From: Deltaproteobacteria bacterium
GTDB lineage: Bacteria > Desulfobacterota > DSM-4660 > Desulfatiglandales > Desulfatiglandaceae
Reading direction: 5' to 3'
DNA length: 5,015 nucleotides
NCBI GenBank assembly: GCA_019307645.1
Contig: JAFDJF010000257.1
Location: forward strand, 1-5,015
Position numbers and translations under genes: made by a program. This document shows, piece after piece, positions 1-5,015 of this stretch; position 1 is the first letter of the stretch; each line of letters opens with the position of its first letter. The notes under the pieces are model-generated. The model saw nothing but the letters and a program-made list of their open reading frames with translations. It did no database searches and was not told the DNA's origin.

Positions 1-7
1 CCTCACA

Positions 8-1009
8 ATGCCAATTGATGAAGCCAGAGAAGTTTTAAAAATAGAAGCACAGGGTATCTTAAGCCTCGTGGAACGGGTTGGCCCTGAGTTTGAAGAGGCG
101 GTGGATATGATCCTGAAGGCCAAGGGAAGGGTTATCCTCACCGGGATGGGAAAATCCGGGCTGGTGGCCAGGAAAATATCCTCGACCCTCAGCAGTACAG
201 GAACACCTTCTTTTTTTCTCCATCCGGCAGAGGCCAGCCATGGGGACCTTGGTATGGTCACTGGTAATGACATCGTTTTGGCCATTTCCAATGGTGGACA
301 CACACCCGAGATCAACAACATACTACCACTGCTGAGAGAAATTGGGGTCAGGATCATCTCTTTCACCGGAGGCCTGGATTCTCCTATGGCCATGGCATCT
401 GACGTTGTGATTGACGTGGGCATTGAAAGAGAGGCATGCCCCATGGGACTGGCACCTACGGCAAGCACGACGGCCTCCCTGGCCATGGGTGATGCACTGG
501 CCGTAGTCCTGATCAACCGCCACAGGTTCGGCAGGGATGACTTTAAAAAAATTCATCCCGGGGGAAGCCTTGGAGAACGGCTTGCCAGTAAAGTCAGGGA
601 CATCATGCTCATTGATGACCGTATACCCATGGTCCCTGTCCACTCACGGGTTCGAGATGCCATCAATGAAATCAATAACAAGGGGCTAGGCGCCACTGTC
701 GTTGTTGATGAGAACAAAAAACTTGCGGGCATGATCTCTGACGGTGATTTGAGAAGGGCCCTTGTCAGGCAGGAAAGCATCCTTGATATGACGGCAGAAG
801 AGATTATGACACCGTCACCCAAAACTGTGGACGAAGACCTGACCATCGCTGAGGCCCTGGGCATTATGGAATTATATGCGATTACCCATCTGGTGATTGT
901 TGACAGGCACAACAGGGTCAAGGGAGTCCTTCACCTTCACGATATGTTGGGGAGAGAAAAATACAGTGTCAATGGCGCATTTGCCGGCACAAGGGGAAAC
1001 CATCGGTAG
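8..1009 (+). CDS. kdsD: D-arabinose-5-phosphate isomerase (KdsD/KpsF family)
   Basis: Cytoplasmic enzyme that interconverts D-ribulose 5-phosphate and D-arabinose 5-phosphate, the first step to KDO for lipopolysaccharide. The protein has 333 residues. A sugar-isomerase (SIS) domain covers about residues 35-170, with GMGKSG at 46-51, SHGD at 78-80 region and HPGGSLGERL at 183-192. Two CBS domains follow at about 205-258 and 266-315. By alignment from memory with E. coli KdsD (offset of ten residues), the catalytic set K59/E111/E152/H193 maps to K49, E101, E142 and H183, all present. The usual SNSGE-type phosphate loop reads SNGGHTPE here. The ATG at 8 gives the normal family N-terminus (an EAREVLKIEA-like start); its ribosome site lies before the window. 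The usual C-terminus (LHLHDML) is followed by about 19 extra residues ending at a TAG that lies in repeat-like DNA. KpsF-type capsule paralogues are the main alternative name. Confidence 0.95.
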   Translation: MPIDEAREVLKIEAQGILSLVERVGPEFEEAVDMILKAKGRVILTGMGKSGLVARKISSTLSSTGTPSFFLHPAEASHGDLGMVTGNDIVLAISNGGHTPEINNILPLLREIGVRIISFTGGLDSPMAMASDVVIDVGIEREACPMGLAPTASTTASLAMGDALAVVLINRHRFGRDDFKKIHPGGSLGERLASKVRDIMLIDDRIPMVPVHSRVRDAINEINNKGLGATVVVDENKKLAGMISDGDLRRALVRQESILDMTAEEIMTPSPKTVDEDLTIAEALGIMELYAITHLVIVDRHNRVKGVLHLHDMLGREKYSVNGAFAGTRGNHR

Positions 1010-1128
1010 TGTCCATCCAGAAATGAGATAGTTTTCGCAAGGTCAAGTCGAAGATCCCGGACTTTGAGCGGGGGAAGACAAGGATTTTAACCACCCCAGT
1101 TAAATAGTGCCCGAACGAAAACTGTCTT
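1007..1128. repeat. Repeat-like segment with imperfect terminal inverted repeat
   Basis: Positions 1025-1037 (GAGATAGTTTTCG) pair with 1116-1128 (CGAAAACTGTCTT) over 13 positions, 11 Watson-Crick and two G-T; the core AGTTTTCG/CGAAAACT is perfect over 8. Two related starts, TAGTGTCC at 1007 and TAGTGCCC at 1105, stand in direct orientation near the two ends. A small imperfect stem (TCAAGTC 1043-1049 with GACTTTGA 1060-1067) lies inside. The layout resembles a short non-autonomous mobile element or the remains of one, but no transposase or clear target-site duplication is visible. The left TAG is also the kdsD stop codon. Family identity is not known to me. Confidence 0.4.
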
Positions 1129-1142
1129 TTTCGCTAATATCT

Positions 1143-1170
1143 GCGTCAGATAAAAATCCGAATCTGACGC
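1143..1170. repeat. Perfect 9-bp inverted repeat upstream of the binding-protein gene
   Basis: GCGTCAGAT (1143-1151) and ATCTGACGC (1162-1170) are exact reverse complements separated by ten bases. The dyad lies 64 bases before the start codon of the binding-protein gene. No T-run follows it on the + strand, so it is not a standard intrinsic terminator for kdsD. It could be an operator for a dimeric regulator, an mRNA leader hairpin, or part of the neighbouring repeat. The sequence alone does not decide. I found no convincing -35/-10 pair in 1010-1234. Confidence 0.45.
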
Positions 1171-1223
1171 CGAAATTGCGGACAACCGACAACGGAATAC
1201 GGACATCGCCAAAATATCGCCGT

Positions 1224-1228
1224 GGAGG
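1224..1228 (+). promoter_or_regulatory. Ribosome binding site of the binding-protein gene
   Basis: GGAGG lies six bases before the ATG at 1235, an optimal Shine-Dalgarno arrangement. It fixes that ATG as the start and argues against the overlapping GTG reading at 1222, which would contain the site inside its own coding sequence. Confidence 0.85.
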
Positions 1229-1234
1229 AAAAAC

Positions 1235-2428
1235 ATGCTGCGATTTCATTTCAGATTTTTATTCGCCATTTTAATCGCCTGTTTGATGAGCCTTCCAGGC
1301 ACGGCAGCTTCCGGAGAGGCCATAAAGGTTGGTGTCCTTTTCCATCTTTCCGGGGACCTTGCCCATTTTGGAAATATACAAAAAAATTCATTTATGGTGG
1401 CTTTTGAGGAACTTCAAAAACAATTTCCCGACGGGGTCACAATAGAACTGATTTATCTAGACATGCCGACACAACCTGAGAAAGCCATTTCTACCATGGA
1501 GAATCTGATATCTCAAGAAGGCGTGTCGATGGTTGTTGGTGGGTTATCAAGTCTGGTAGCGTGGGAAGTCGCATCAATAGCTCAATCCCATAAGGTTCCC
1601 TTTTTGATGAGTGCGGCTACGGAAGATCGGATCACAGAACAGAGTTGGGAATATGTATTTCGTTTAAACCCGCCGTTTAGCGAATATGGAAACGGGCTAC
1701 AGTGGTTCCTTTCTGAAGTGGTTAAGCCAAAGACTATAGCGATTGTCCGGTCAAAGGGATTTACGGGGATGCTGAGTTCTGCGAGGATGATAGAGTCTTG
1801 TACGAAAGCGGGGTATGAAATTGTTGTTGACCATATATACGATGAAAAGATAACAGACTTCAGGTCTGTGCTGAAGCAGATCAATGAAAAAAAGCCCGAT
1901 GTGGTCGCAATGGCCTCGTATCTGAGTGACGCAGTGAATATCATGCGCCAGTGTAAGGAGCTCAATGTTAACCCGTCCATCTTTGTGGGCCTGGGTGGAG
2001 GATTTTCTTTGCCGCAGTTCGGGAAGGAGGCCGGCGCAGCAGCCAATTACGTGTATTCGATCAGCGTGTGGAATCCTTCTGTCCCCTATGATGGCAGCAA
2101 GGAATTTTATGAAACCTTTTTGAGGCGATATCATGCACAGCCAAATTTCCATGGTGCAGACGCATATGCTGCCATGCAGGTGGTTGCAGACGTGTTACGG
2201 CGTTCAAAAAATTTTAGTCATGAAGCCATCCGTGATGCCCTGGCGCATACTAACATGTCGTCGATTATTGGCCCGATAAAATTTGTTTCATATGGAAAAA
2301 AAACGCAGCAAAACAGACTTCCGACCTACCTTGTACAATGGGTTGACGGGAAAATGAAGACCGTATGGCCTCCTCGATTGGCTTGTGAAAAATACATCTT
2401 CCCATTTCCCGGATGGAAGGAACAATAG
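1235..2428 (+). CDS. LivJ-like ABC transporter substrate-binding protein (periplasmic binding protein type 1)
   Basis: Predicted periplasmic ligand-binding protein of the Leu/Ile/Val-binding family (Peripla_BP_6 type), 397 residues, normal for the family. Residues 1-25 form a signal peptide: basic start (LRFHFRF), hydrophobic core at about 9-20, then PGTAAS with a likely signal peptidase I cut near residue 25. No lipobox cysteine sits at the cut; the C16 in the core is not in a good LxxC context. The mature start IKVGVLFHLSGDLAHFGN is the family's first strand and ligand loop. Other family marks are the DFRSVLKQI segment at about 208-216, the GADAYAAMQV helix at 307-316, and a C-terminal GPIKFVSYG...VQWVDGK block at 346-373. 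The ligand may be a branched-chain or other amino acid, amide or small organic acid; it cannot be read from sequence. No permease or ATPase gene is in the window. Its start is set by the GGAGG at 1224-1228. Confidence 0.9.
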   Translation: MLRFHFRFLFAILIACLMSLPGTAASGEAIKVGVLFHLSGDLAHFGNIQKNSFMVAFEELQKQFPDGVTIELIYLDMPTQPEKAISTMENLISQEGVSMVVGGLSSLVAWEVASIAQSHKVPFLMSAATEDRITEQSWEYVFRLNPPFSEYGNGLQWFLSEVVKPKTIAIVRSKGFTGMLSSARMIESCTKAGYEIVVDHIYDEKITDFRSVLKQINEKKPDVVAMASYLSDAVNIMRQCKELNVNPSIFVGLGGGFSLPQFGKEAGAAANYVYSISVWNPSVPYDGSKEFYETFLRRYHAQPNFHGADAYAAMQVVADVLRRSKNFSHEAIRDALAHTNMSSIIGPIKFVSYGKKTQQNRLPTYLVQWVDGKMKTVWPPRLACEKYIFPFPGWKEQ

Positions 2429-2470
2429 ATCTCTGGCAAATGTTCTCAATTATTTACCCTGTCAAGCACT

Positions 2471-2522
2471 GACGGTCCTGTAAAAAGTCGTCACTCCGGT
2501 AAAAACCGGAGTCCAGACCGTC
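2471..2522. repeat. 7-bp inverted repeat enclosing the first hairpin of the repeat element
   Basis: GACGGTC (2471-2477) is the exact reverse complement of GACCGTC (2516-2522). It encloses the hairpin at 2493-2512 and would give that arm an additional outer stem if transcribed. It lies partly outside the 115-bp element defined by the longer terminal repeats, so it may be chance or a remnant of element structure. Confidence 0.35.
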
Positions 2523-2594
2523 TGCAAGCATTTGAAAAGACTGGATTCCGGCCTTCGCCGGAATGACAGAATATAGTATTTTCCGACTTTTTAC
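2480..2594. repeat. 115-bp palindromic repeat element (REP/MITE-like) with two internal hairpins
   Basis: The ends are exact 11-bp inverted repeats: GTAAAAAGTCG at 2480-2490 and CGACTTTTTAC at 2584-2594. Inside are two perfect 8-bp hairpins with four-base loops: ACTCCGGT/ACCGGAGT (2493-2500 with 2505-2512, loop AAAA) and ATTCCGGC/GCCGGAAT (2545-2552 with 2557-2564, loop CTTC). The two hairpin arms, 2490-2516 and the reverse complement of 2541-2567, match at 21 of 27 positions, so they are diverged inverted copies of one unit. Elements of this style (AAAAAGTCG ends, ATTCCGG hairpins) are, from general knowledge, dispersed in deltaproteobacterial genomes; I could not check copy number. No open reading frame lies inside. 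It could help terminate or stabilise the upstream mRNA, but neither hairpin has a proper T-tract directly after it. Confidence 0.8.
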
Positions 2595-2632
2595 GAGACC
2601 ATCAAATATTGATTTTTTACGAAACCATCAAA
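2588..2632. repeat. Near-tandem direct repeat at the right end of the palindromic element
   Basis: A 19-base unit, TTTTTACGAGACCATCAAA at 2588-2606, recurs at 2614-2632 with one change (G2597 becomes A2623). The copies are offset by 26 bases. The first copy includes the outer end of the 115-bp element and its flank; the second lies 23 bases before the start codon of the thioredoxin-fold gene. This looks like a local duplication, or the end of a second, truncated copy of the element. Confidence 0.75.
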
Positions 2633-2655
2633 CACGGGCGCGATATTATTAACGT

Positions 2656-3348
2656 ATGATTTCTCTGGAAACAAAAAGGTGGTTTATTCACCAAATAAAT
2701 GGGCTTATTCTCATAGGTGTGATGAGTCTTTTGCTTGCCATAGGCTCAAACACTTTCAGAAAAGACCCGATTCCCTGGACTGATAAACCACGGCTTTTAA
2801 AGGCAGGTGATAATTTTCCCTATGTTCCCCTGCCGACCACTAAAATGTCCGGAGATCTAAGCTACCTGGGTCTTCCTCAAGACAAAGAAATGGTTACTAT
2901 TGAGGACATTCAAGCGGATCTATTGGTCCTTGAAGTCCTGAATGTCTTTTGCTTCCCATGCCAAACCCAGGCATTGTCACTTAGTAAAGTCTATAAACTG
3001 ATTGAAGAAAGGCCGGAACTGAAAGGGAAAATAAAAATATTGGGGGTGGCCCTTGGGAATACGAGAGAAGTGGTCGAGGGTTTCATGAATGATTACGGGT
3101 TGGTATTTCCTGTAATTCCCGACCCGACATTGCGTGTAGAAAAGATAATCGGCCCCGGGATTCATACGCCGTTCTCTTTATTTATCAAACGGGATGCTTC
3201 AGGGACCCTGCGTCTGGTGGCCGCAACGCACAACGGAGCCATCGATGATCCCCGGACGATATTTCAAGGTTTAGTTTCAATATTGAAGTTGGAGCCCGGG
3301 GTAATCACTACCGCCAATTTTTTTGAAAAAAGTCAGACGGAATATTAA
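2656..3348 (+). CDS. Membrane-anchored thioredoxin-fold (TlpA/peroxiredoxin-like) protein
   Basis: Predicted thiol-disulfide oxidoreductase of 230 residues, held in the inner membrane by one N-terminal segment (about 14-30, INGLILIGVMSLLLAIG) with the catalytic domain in the periplasm. The active site is C99-F-P-C102, preceded by a hydrophobic strand (LLVLEVLNVF) as in thioredoxin folds. A threonine-proline pair at 171-172 (IHTPFSLFI) is the expected cis-proline loop. The stretch YGLVFPVIPDP at 148-157 resembles the AhpC/TlpA helix-strand region. No c-type haem motif is present. Substrate unknown: protein disulfides, a sulfur compound or the membrane partner encoded next are all possible. The ATG at 2656 has no clear Shine-Dalgarno sequence, yet it is the only start that keeps the anchor. 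The next gene begins six bases after the stop, implying co-transcription. The pairing recalls MauD/MauE of methylamine-utilisation loci, but no other mau gene is seen. Confidence 0.85.
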   Translation: MISLETKRWFIHQINGLILIGVMSLLLAIGSNTFRKDPIPWTDKPRLLKAGDNFPYVPLPTTKMSGDLSYLGLPQDKEMVTIEDIQADLLVLEVLNVFCFPCQTQALSLSKVYKLIEERPELKGKIKILGVALGNTREVVEGFMNDYGLVFPVIPDPTLRVEKIIGPGIHTPFSLFIKRDASGTLRLVAATHNGAIDDPRTIFQGLVSILKLEPGVITTANFFEKSQTEY

Positions 3349-3354
3349 CAGGTT

Positions 3355-3858
3355 ATGGAAACAGGAAAATTTCTTGATTCAACGGGAAACAACAGGAGTA
3401 TGCAAAAGGCTCCAGGGTGGATGATTTGGCTTTGGAGAGTCCTGCGAGCGATTCTCGGGGCAGTTTTTATATACGCCAGCGCTGATAAGATCATGAACCC
3501 GGACCAATTTGCGTATGCCATATCCAATTACAAACTAGTTCCTGCTGAGCTGGTAAATTTTTTTGCCCTGCTGATACCCTGGATGGAGGCTGTTGTCGGT
3601 ATATTTTTGATTGTTGGACTCTTTGAGTGGGTTTCACTGACTTTGTATAATGCAATGATGACCATGTTCATGATCGCAATTGTCATTAGTCTGGCAAGAG
3701 GTCTTAGTATCAGTTGTGGGTGCTTCTCTTCAGACCCGAATGCTGAGAAAATGACATGGCTAACACTCTTCCGAGACTCCCTTCTGTTATTACCCGGTCT
3801 GGGGGCCTATCCCCTGCTTAGACGCCTGAATCGCCCGCCGTTTTTACGCGAACCCTAA
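3355..3858 (+). CDS. MauE/DoxX-family redox-associated membrane protein
   Basis: Integral inner-membrane protein of 167 residues with four predicted membrane helices at about 25-43, 66-88, 94-115 and 138-155. Family marks are the ASADKIMNPDQFAYAISNY segment (41-59) followed by LVP, the PWMEAVVGIFLIVGL helix (75-89) and ISCGCFS at 118-124, whose cysteines C121 and C123 form the characteristic CGC pair. MauE proteins are known from methylamine dehydrogenase maturation, where disulfide formation is needed; related proteins occur widely beside thioredoxin-like genes. Here it directly follows such a gene, so it probably passes electrons between the CFPC site and a membrane or cytoplasmic carrier (inference). 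Start: the ATG at 3355 has a weak AGG two bases upstream. A second ATG at 3400 has AGGAG (3394-3398) only one base away, which is too close. Either start retains all helices; the first 15 residues are polar and could be untranslated. Confidence 0.85.
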   Translation: METGKFLDSTGNNRSMQKAPGWMIWLWRVLRAILGAVFIYASADKIMNPDQFAYAISNYKLVPAELVNFFALLIPWMEAVVGIFLIVGLFEWVSLTLYNAMMTMFMIAIVISLARGLSISCGCFSSDPNAEKMTWLTLFRDSLLLLPGLGAYPLLRRLNRPPFLREP

Positions 3859-3864
3859 AAGGAG
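3859..3864 (+). promoter_or_regulatory. Ribosome binding site deciding a TTG start
   Basis: AAGGAG ends seven bases before the TTG at 3872. It overlaps the last bases after the membrane-protein stop (TAA 3856-3858). There is no ATG or GTG in frame near it, so the strong site plus the family-typical N-terminus (KSVLVVGGGIAGL) makes TTG the start codon. Confidence 0.8.
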
Positions 3865-3871
3865 ATTTGAA

Positions 3872-4921
3872 TTGAACGTAAATGGCAAGAGTGTCCTTGT
3901 TGTTGGTGGAGGTATCGCAGGCCTTTCAGCCGCTCTTGAGCTGGCACGTTTGGGCATTGGTGTTGAACTTGTGGAAAAGGAAGATGTCTTAGGCGGCCAT
4001 GCCCGACAATTCACATGTAAGGCCACGGACAAGTGCGTTCGGTGCGGGGCCTGTATTGTGGAAGAGAAACTTAAGGATGTGGCTGACAACCCCGGAATAA
4101 AAGTTCATCTGGGCAGTCATATGGAAAAAGTGGAAAGTTCCGGCAGATTCGTGGTCAGCCTTGCTGACAATAAGGGTCCCAGTCATTCCTGCGAAACTGA
4201 CGCAATCATTATTACCTCTGGATTTTCACCCTTTAATCCTGCCGGAAAACCTTATGGATATAGTCGTTTTGACAATGTCATTACCAACCTTGATTTGGAA
4301 AGAGTGCTTAGAAAGCAAAGCCTGGTAACCCGTCCCTCAGATGATAAAGCGCCGGAGAAGATTGCCTTTATCCAATGCGTGGGAAGCAGAGATGCAAAGC
4401 TCAACCATTTGTGGTGTTCCAAGGTATGCTGCGGTTCCGCACTTCGCATGGCAAGCCTCATAAAGTCAAGACAACCTGAAACCGGGGTTACTTTATTTTA
4501 TATGGATATACAGACTTTCGGCAGGGATTTTCAGCGTTTTTTTAACAAGGTTCAAAATGATGTGCGTTTGATACGGGCCATACCGGGAGATGTATTCAAG
4601 ACAGAAGATGACCGGTTGCGGATGACCTATTTTGACAGTGCCACAGGCGAATCTAAAGAAGAATTTTTTGACCTGATAGTCCTGTCCGTCGGGCTTACTC
4701 CGGGTATGGATCTGCCAGAGCTTTCGGCTCAGTTAAATATTGAACTTTCCGATTCAGGATTTGTCCGTACACCTGAAAAAAGCTCCGGGACCCAAAAAGA
4801 CGGTGTTTTTGCTGCCGGAACCGTACTGGGTCCCATGAGTATTGCTGAAAGCGTTGCAAGTGCAGGGAAGGCAGCATGGGAAGTGATAACATATTTGAAA
4901 GTATACCCTAACGTTGCATAA
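3872..4921 (+). CDS. HdrA/QmoA-like FAD and iron-sulfur oxidoreductase, short form
   Basis: Cytoplasmic flavoprotein of 349 residues related to the HdrA subunit of heterodisulfide reductase and to QmoA. A dinucleotide fold with GGGIAGLSAA (12-21) and VEKEDVLGGHA (34-44) binds FAD; the closing FAD motif is DGVFAAGTVLGPMSIAES at 310-327. HdrA-specific signatures are FIQCVGSRD (167-174), CSKVCC (182-187) and YMDIQTFGRDFQRFF (210-224). Cysteines C49, C55, C58 and C61 (a CX5CX2CX2C group) sit where HdrA proteins carry a shorter CxxC stretch, and could ligate a [4Fe-4S] cluster with or without the CSKVCC cysteines. It is far shorter than methanogen HdrA (about 650 residues) and lacks its added ferredoxin domains; QmoA is nearer in size. 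No hdrB, hdrC, qmoB or qmoC gene is in view. Starting at TTG 13 bases after the MauE-like stop, it probably belongs to the same operon. Electron donor and acceptor are unknown. Confidence 0.85.
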   Translation: MNVNGKSVLVVGGGIAGLSAALELARLGIGVELVEKEDVLGGHARQFTCKATDKCVRCGACIVEEKLKDVADNPGIKVHLGSHMEKVESSGRFVVSLADNKGPSHSCETDAIIITSGFSPFNPAGKPYGYSRFDNVITNLDLERVLRKQSLVTRPSDDKAPEKIAFIQCVGSRDAKLNHLWCSKVCCGSALRMASLIKSRQPETGVTLFYMDIQTFGRDFQRFFNKVQNDVRLIRAIPGDVFKTEDDRLRMTYFDSATGESKEEFFDLIVLSVGLTPGMDLPELSAQLNIELSDSGFVRTPEKSSGTQKDGVFAAGTVLGPMSIAESVASAGKAAWEVITYLKVYPNVA

Positions 4922-4958
4922 ATCCTGTCGACAAAAACCGTTTCACTCGCGCTATAGT

Positions 4959-5015
4959 GCATGAACTGCGCGTGTAGGCATGCTTTTCTGAACCTCATGT
5001 AGTGTGAACTACACT
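4959..5015. repeat. Small inverted repeats in the downstream non-coding tail
   Basis: GCATG (4959-4963) is complementary to CATGC (4979-4983). At the edge, TGTAGT (4998-5003) pairs with ACTACA (5008-5013) around GTGA; alternatively AGTGT (5001-5005) pairs with ACACT (5011-5015). The second dyad may continue past the window. No T-run follows within view, so I do not call a terminator. No gene is visible in 4922-5015. Confidence 0.3.

Noticed and set aside
553..921. - strand open frame of 122 codons inside kdsD
   Set aside because: It lies fully opposite the well-conserved CBS domains of kdsD; its serine-rich translation matches no family I recognise and is a shadow of codon use.
1222..1407. 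+ strand reading frame of 61 codons starting at GTG and overlapping the start of the binding-protein gene
   Set aside because: It contains the Shine-Dalgarno sequence of the real gene, has no ribosome site of its own, and shows no recognisable protein features; the other frame gives a clean signal peptide and family domain.
1582..2152. Two overlapping - strand open frames opposite the binding-protein gene
   Set aside because: Both lie within a convincing family-length gene on the + strand and have no ribosome site or recognisable domain.
2545..2594. Intrinsic terminator after the binding-protein gene
   Set aside because: The GC-rich hairpin at 2545-2564 is not followed directly by a T-run; the only T-run (2588-2592) is part of the element's terminal repeat, 23 bases further on.
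2480..2632. CRISPR-like repeats
   Set aside because: Only two near-copies of a 19-base unit plus inverted hairpin arms are present; there is no regular repeat-spacer pattern and no cas gene.
2644..2649. TATTAT as a -10 box for the thioredoxin-fold gene
   Set aside because: No acceptable -35 sequence lies 16-18 bases upstream, and the box is only six bases before the start codon, leaving almost no leader.
2656..3858. Methylamine-utilisation (mau) locus
   Set aside because: Only MauD-like and MauE-like relatives are present; no methylamine dehydrogenase subunit, MauG or amicyanin gene is visible, and both families are widespread outside mau loci.
4729..4998. - strand open frame of 89 codons covering the end of the flavoprotein gene and the downstream spacer
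   Set aside because: Most of it overlaps the conserved FAD-binding C-terminus on the + strand; the part outside has no protein-like features.

Overview
The window reads as chromosomal DNA of a Gram-negative anaerobe, most plausibly a deltaproteobacterium (Desulfobacterota, sulfate-reducer type). Three things point there. An arabinose-5-phosphate isomerase implies KDO/lipopolysaccharide synthesis. An HdrA/QmoA-like flavoprotein is typical of anaerobes with heterodisulfide-reductase-like electron transfer. The second intergenic region holds a palindromic repeat of a kind I associate with deltaproteobacterial genomes. The taxonomic call is inference; there is no rRNA or marker gene here.

Layout: five protein genes, all on the + strand, and no convincing gene on the - strand. 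(1) 8-1009, kdsD-type arabinose-5-phosphate isomerase (SIS plus two CBS domains). (2) 1010-1234, intergenic, with repeat-like inverted sequences and a 9-bp perfect hairpin. (3) 1235-2428, secreted type-1 periplasmic binding protein of the branched-chain amino acid (LivJ-like) family, with no transporter partner in view. (4) 2429-2655, intergenic, filled largely by a 115-bp inverted-repeat element with two internal hairpins. The outer end of this element is partly duplicated just before the next gene. (5) 2656-4921, a compact three-gene cluster: a membrane-anchored thioredoxin-fold protein with a CFPC active site, a MauE/DoxX-family membrane protein with a CGC motif, and a short HdrA-like FAD/iron-sulfur oxidoreductase starting at TTG. 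Gaps inside the cluster are 6 and 13 bases. (6) 4922-5015, non-coding tail with small inverted repeats and no gene seen.

The three-gene cluster is the functionally most interesting part. A thiol-disulfide protein facing the periplasm, a four-helix membrane protein with a cysteine pair and a cytoplasmic flavin/Fe-S oxidoreductase could together move electrons across the membrane to or from protein or sulfur thiols. That joint role is inference from gene order and motifs. The kdsD gene is unrelated housekeeping. The binding protein may be an independent unit, since it has its own strong ribosome binding site and is separated on both sides by repeat-bearing spacers.
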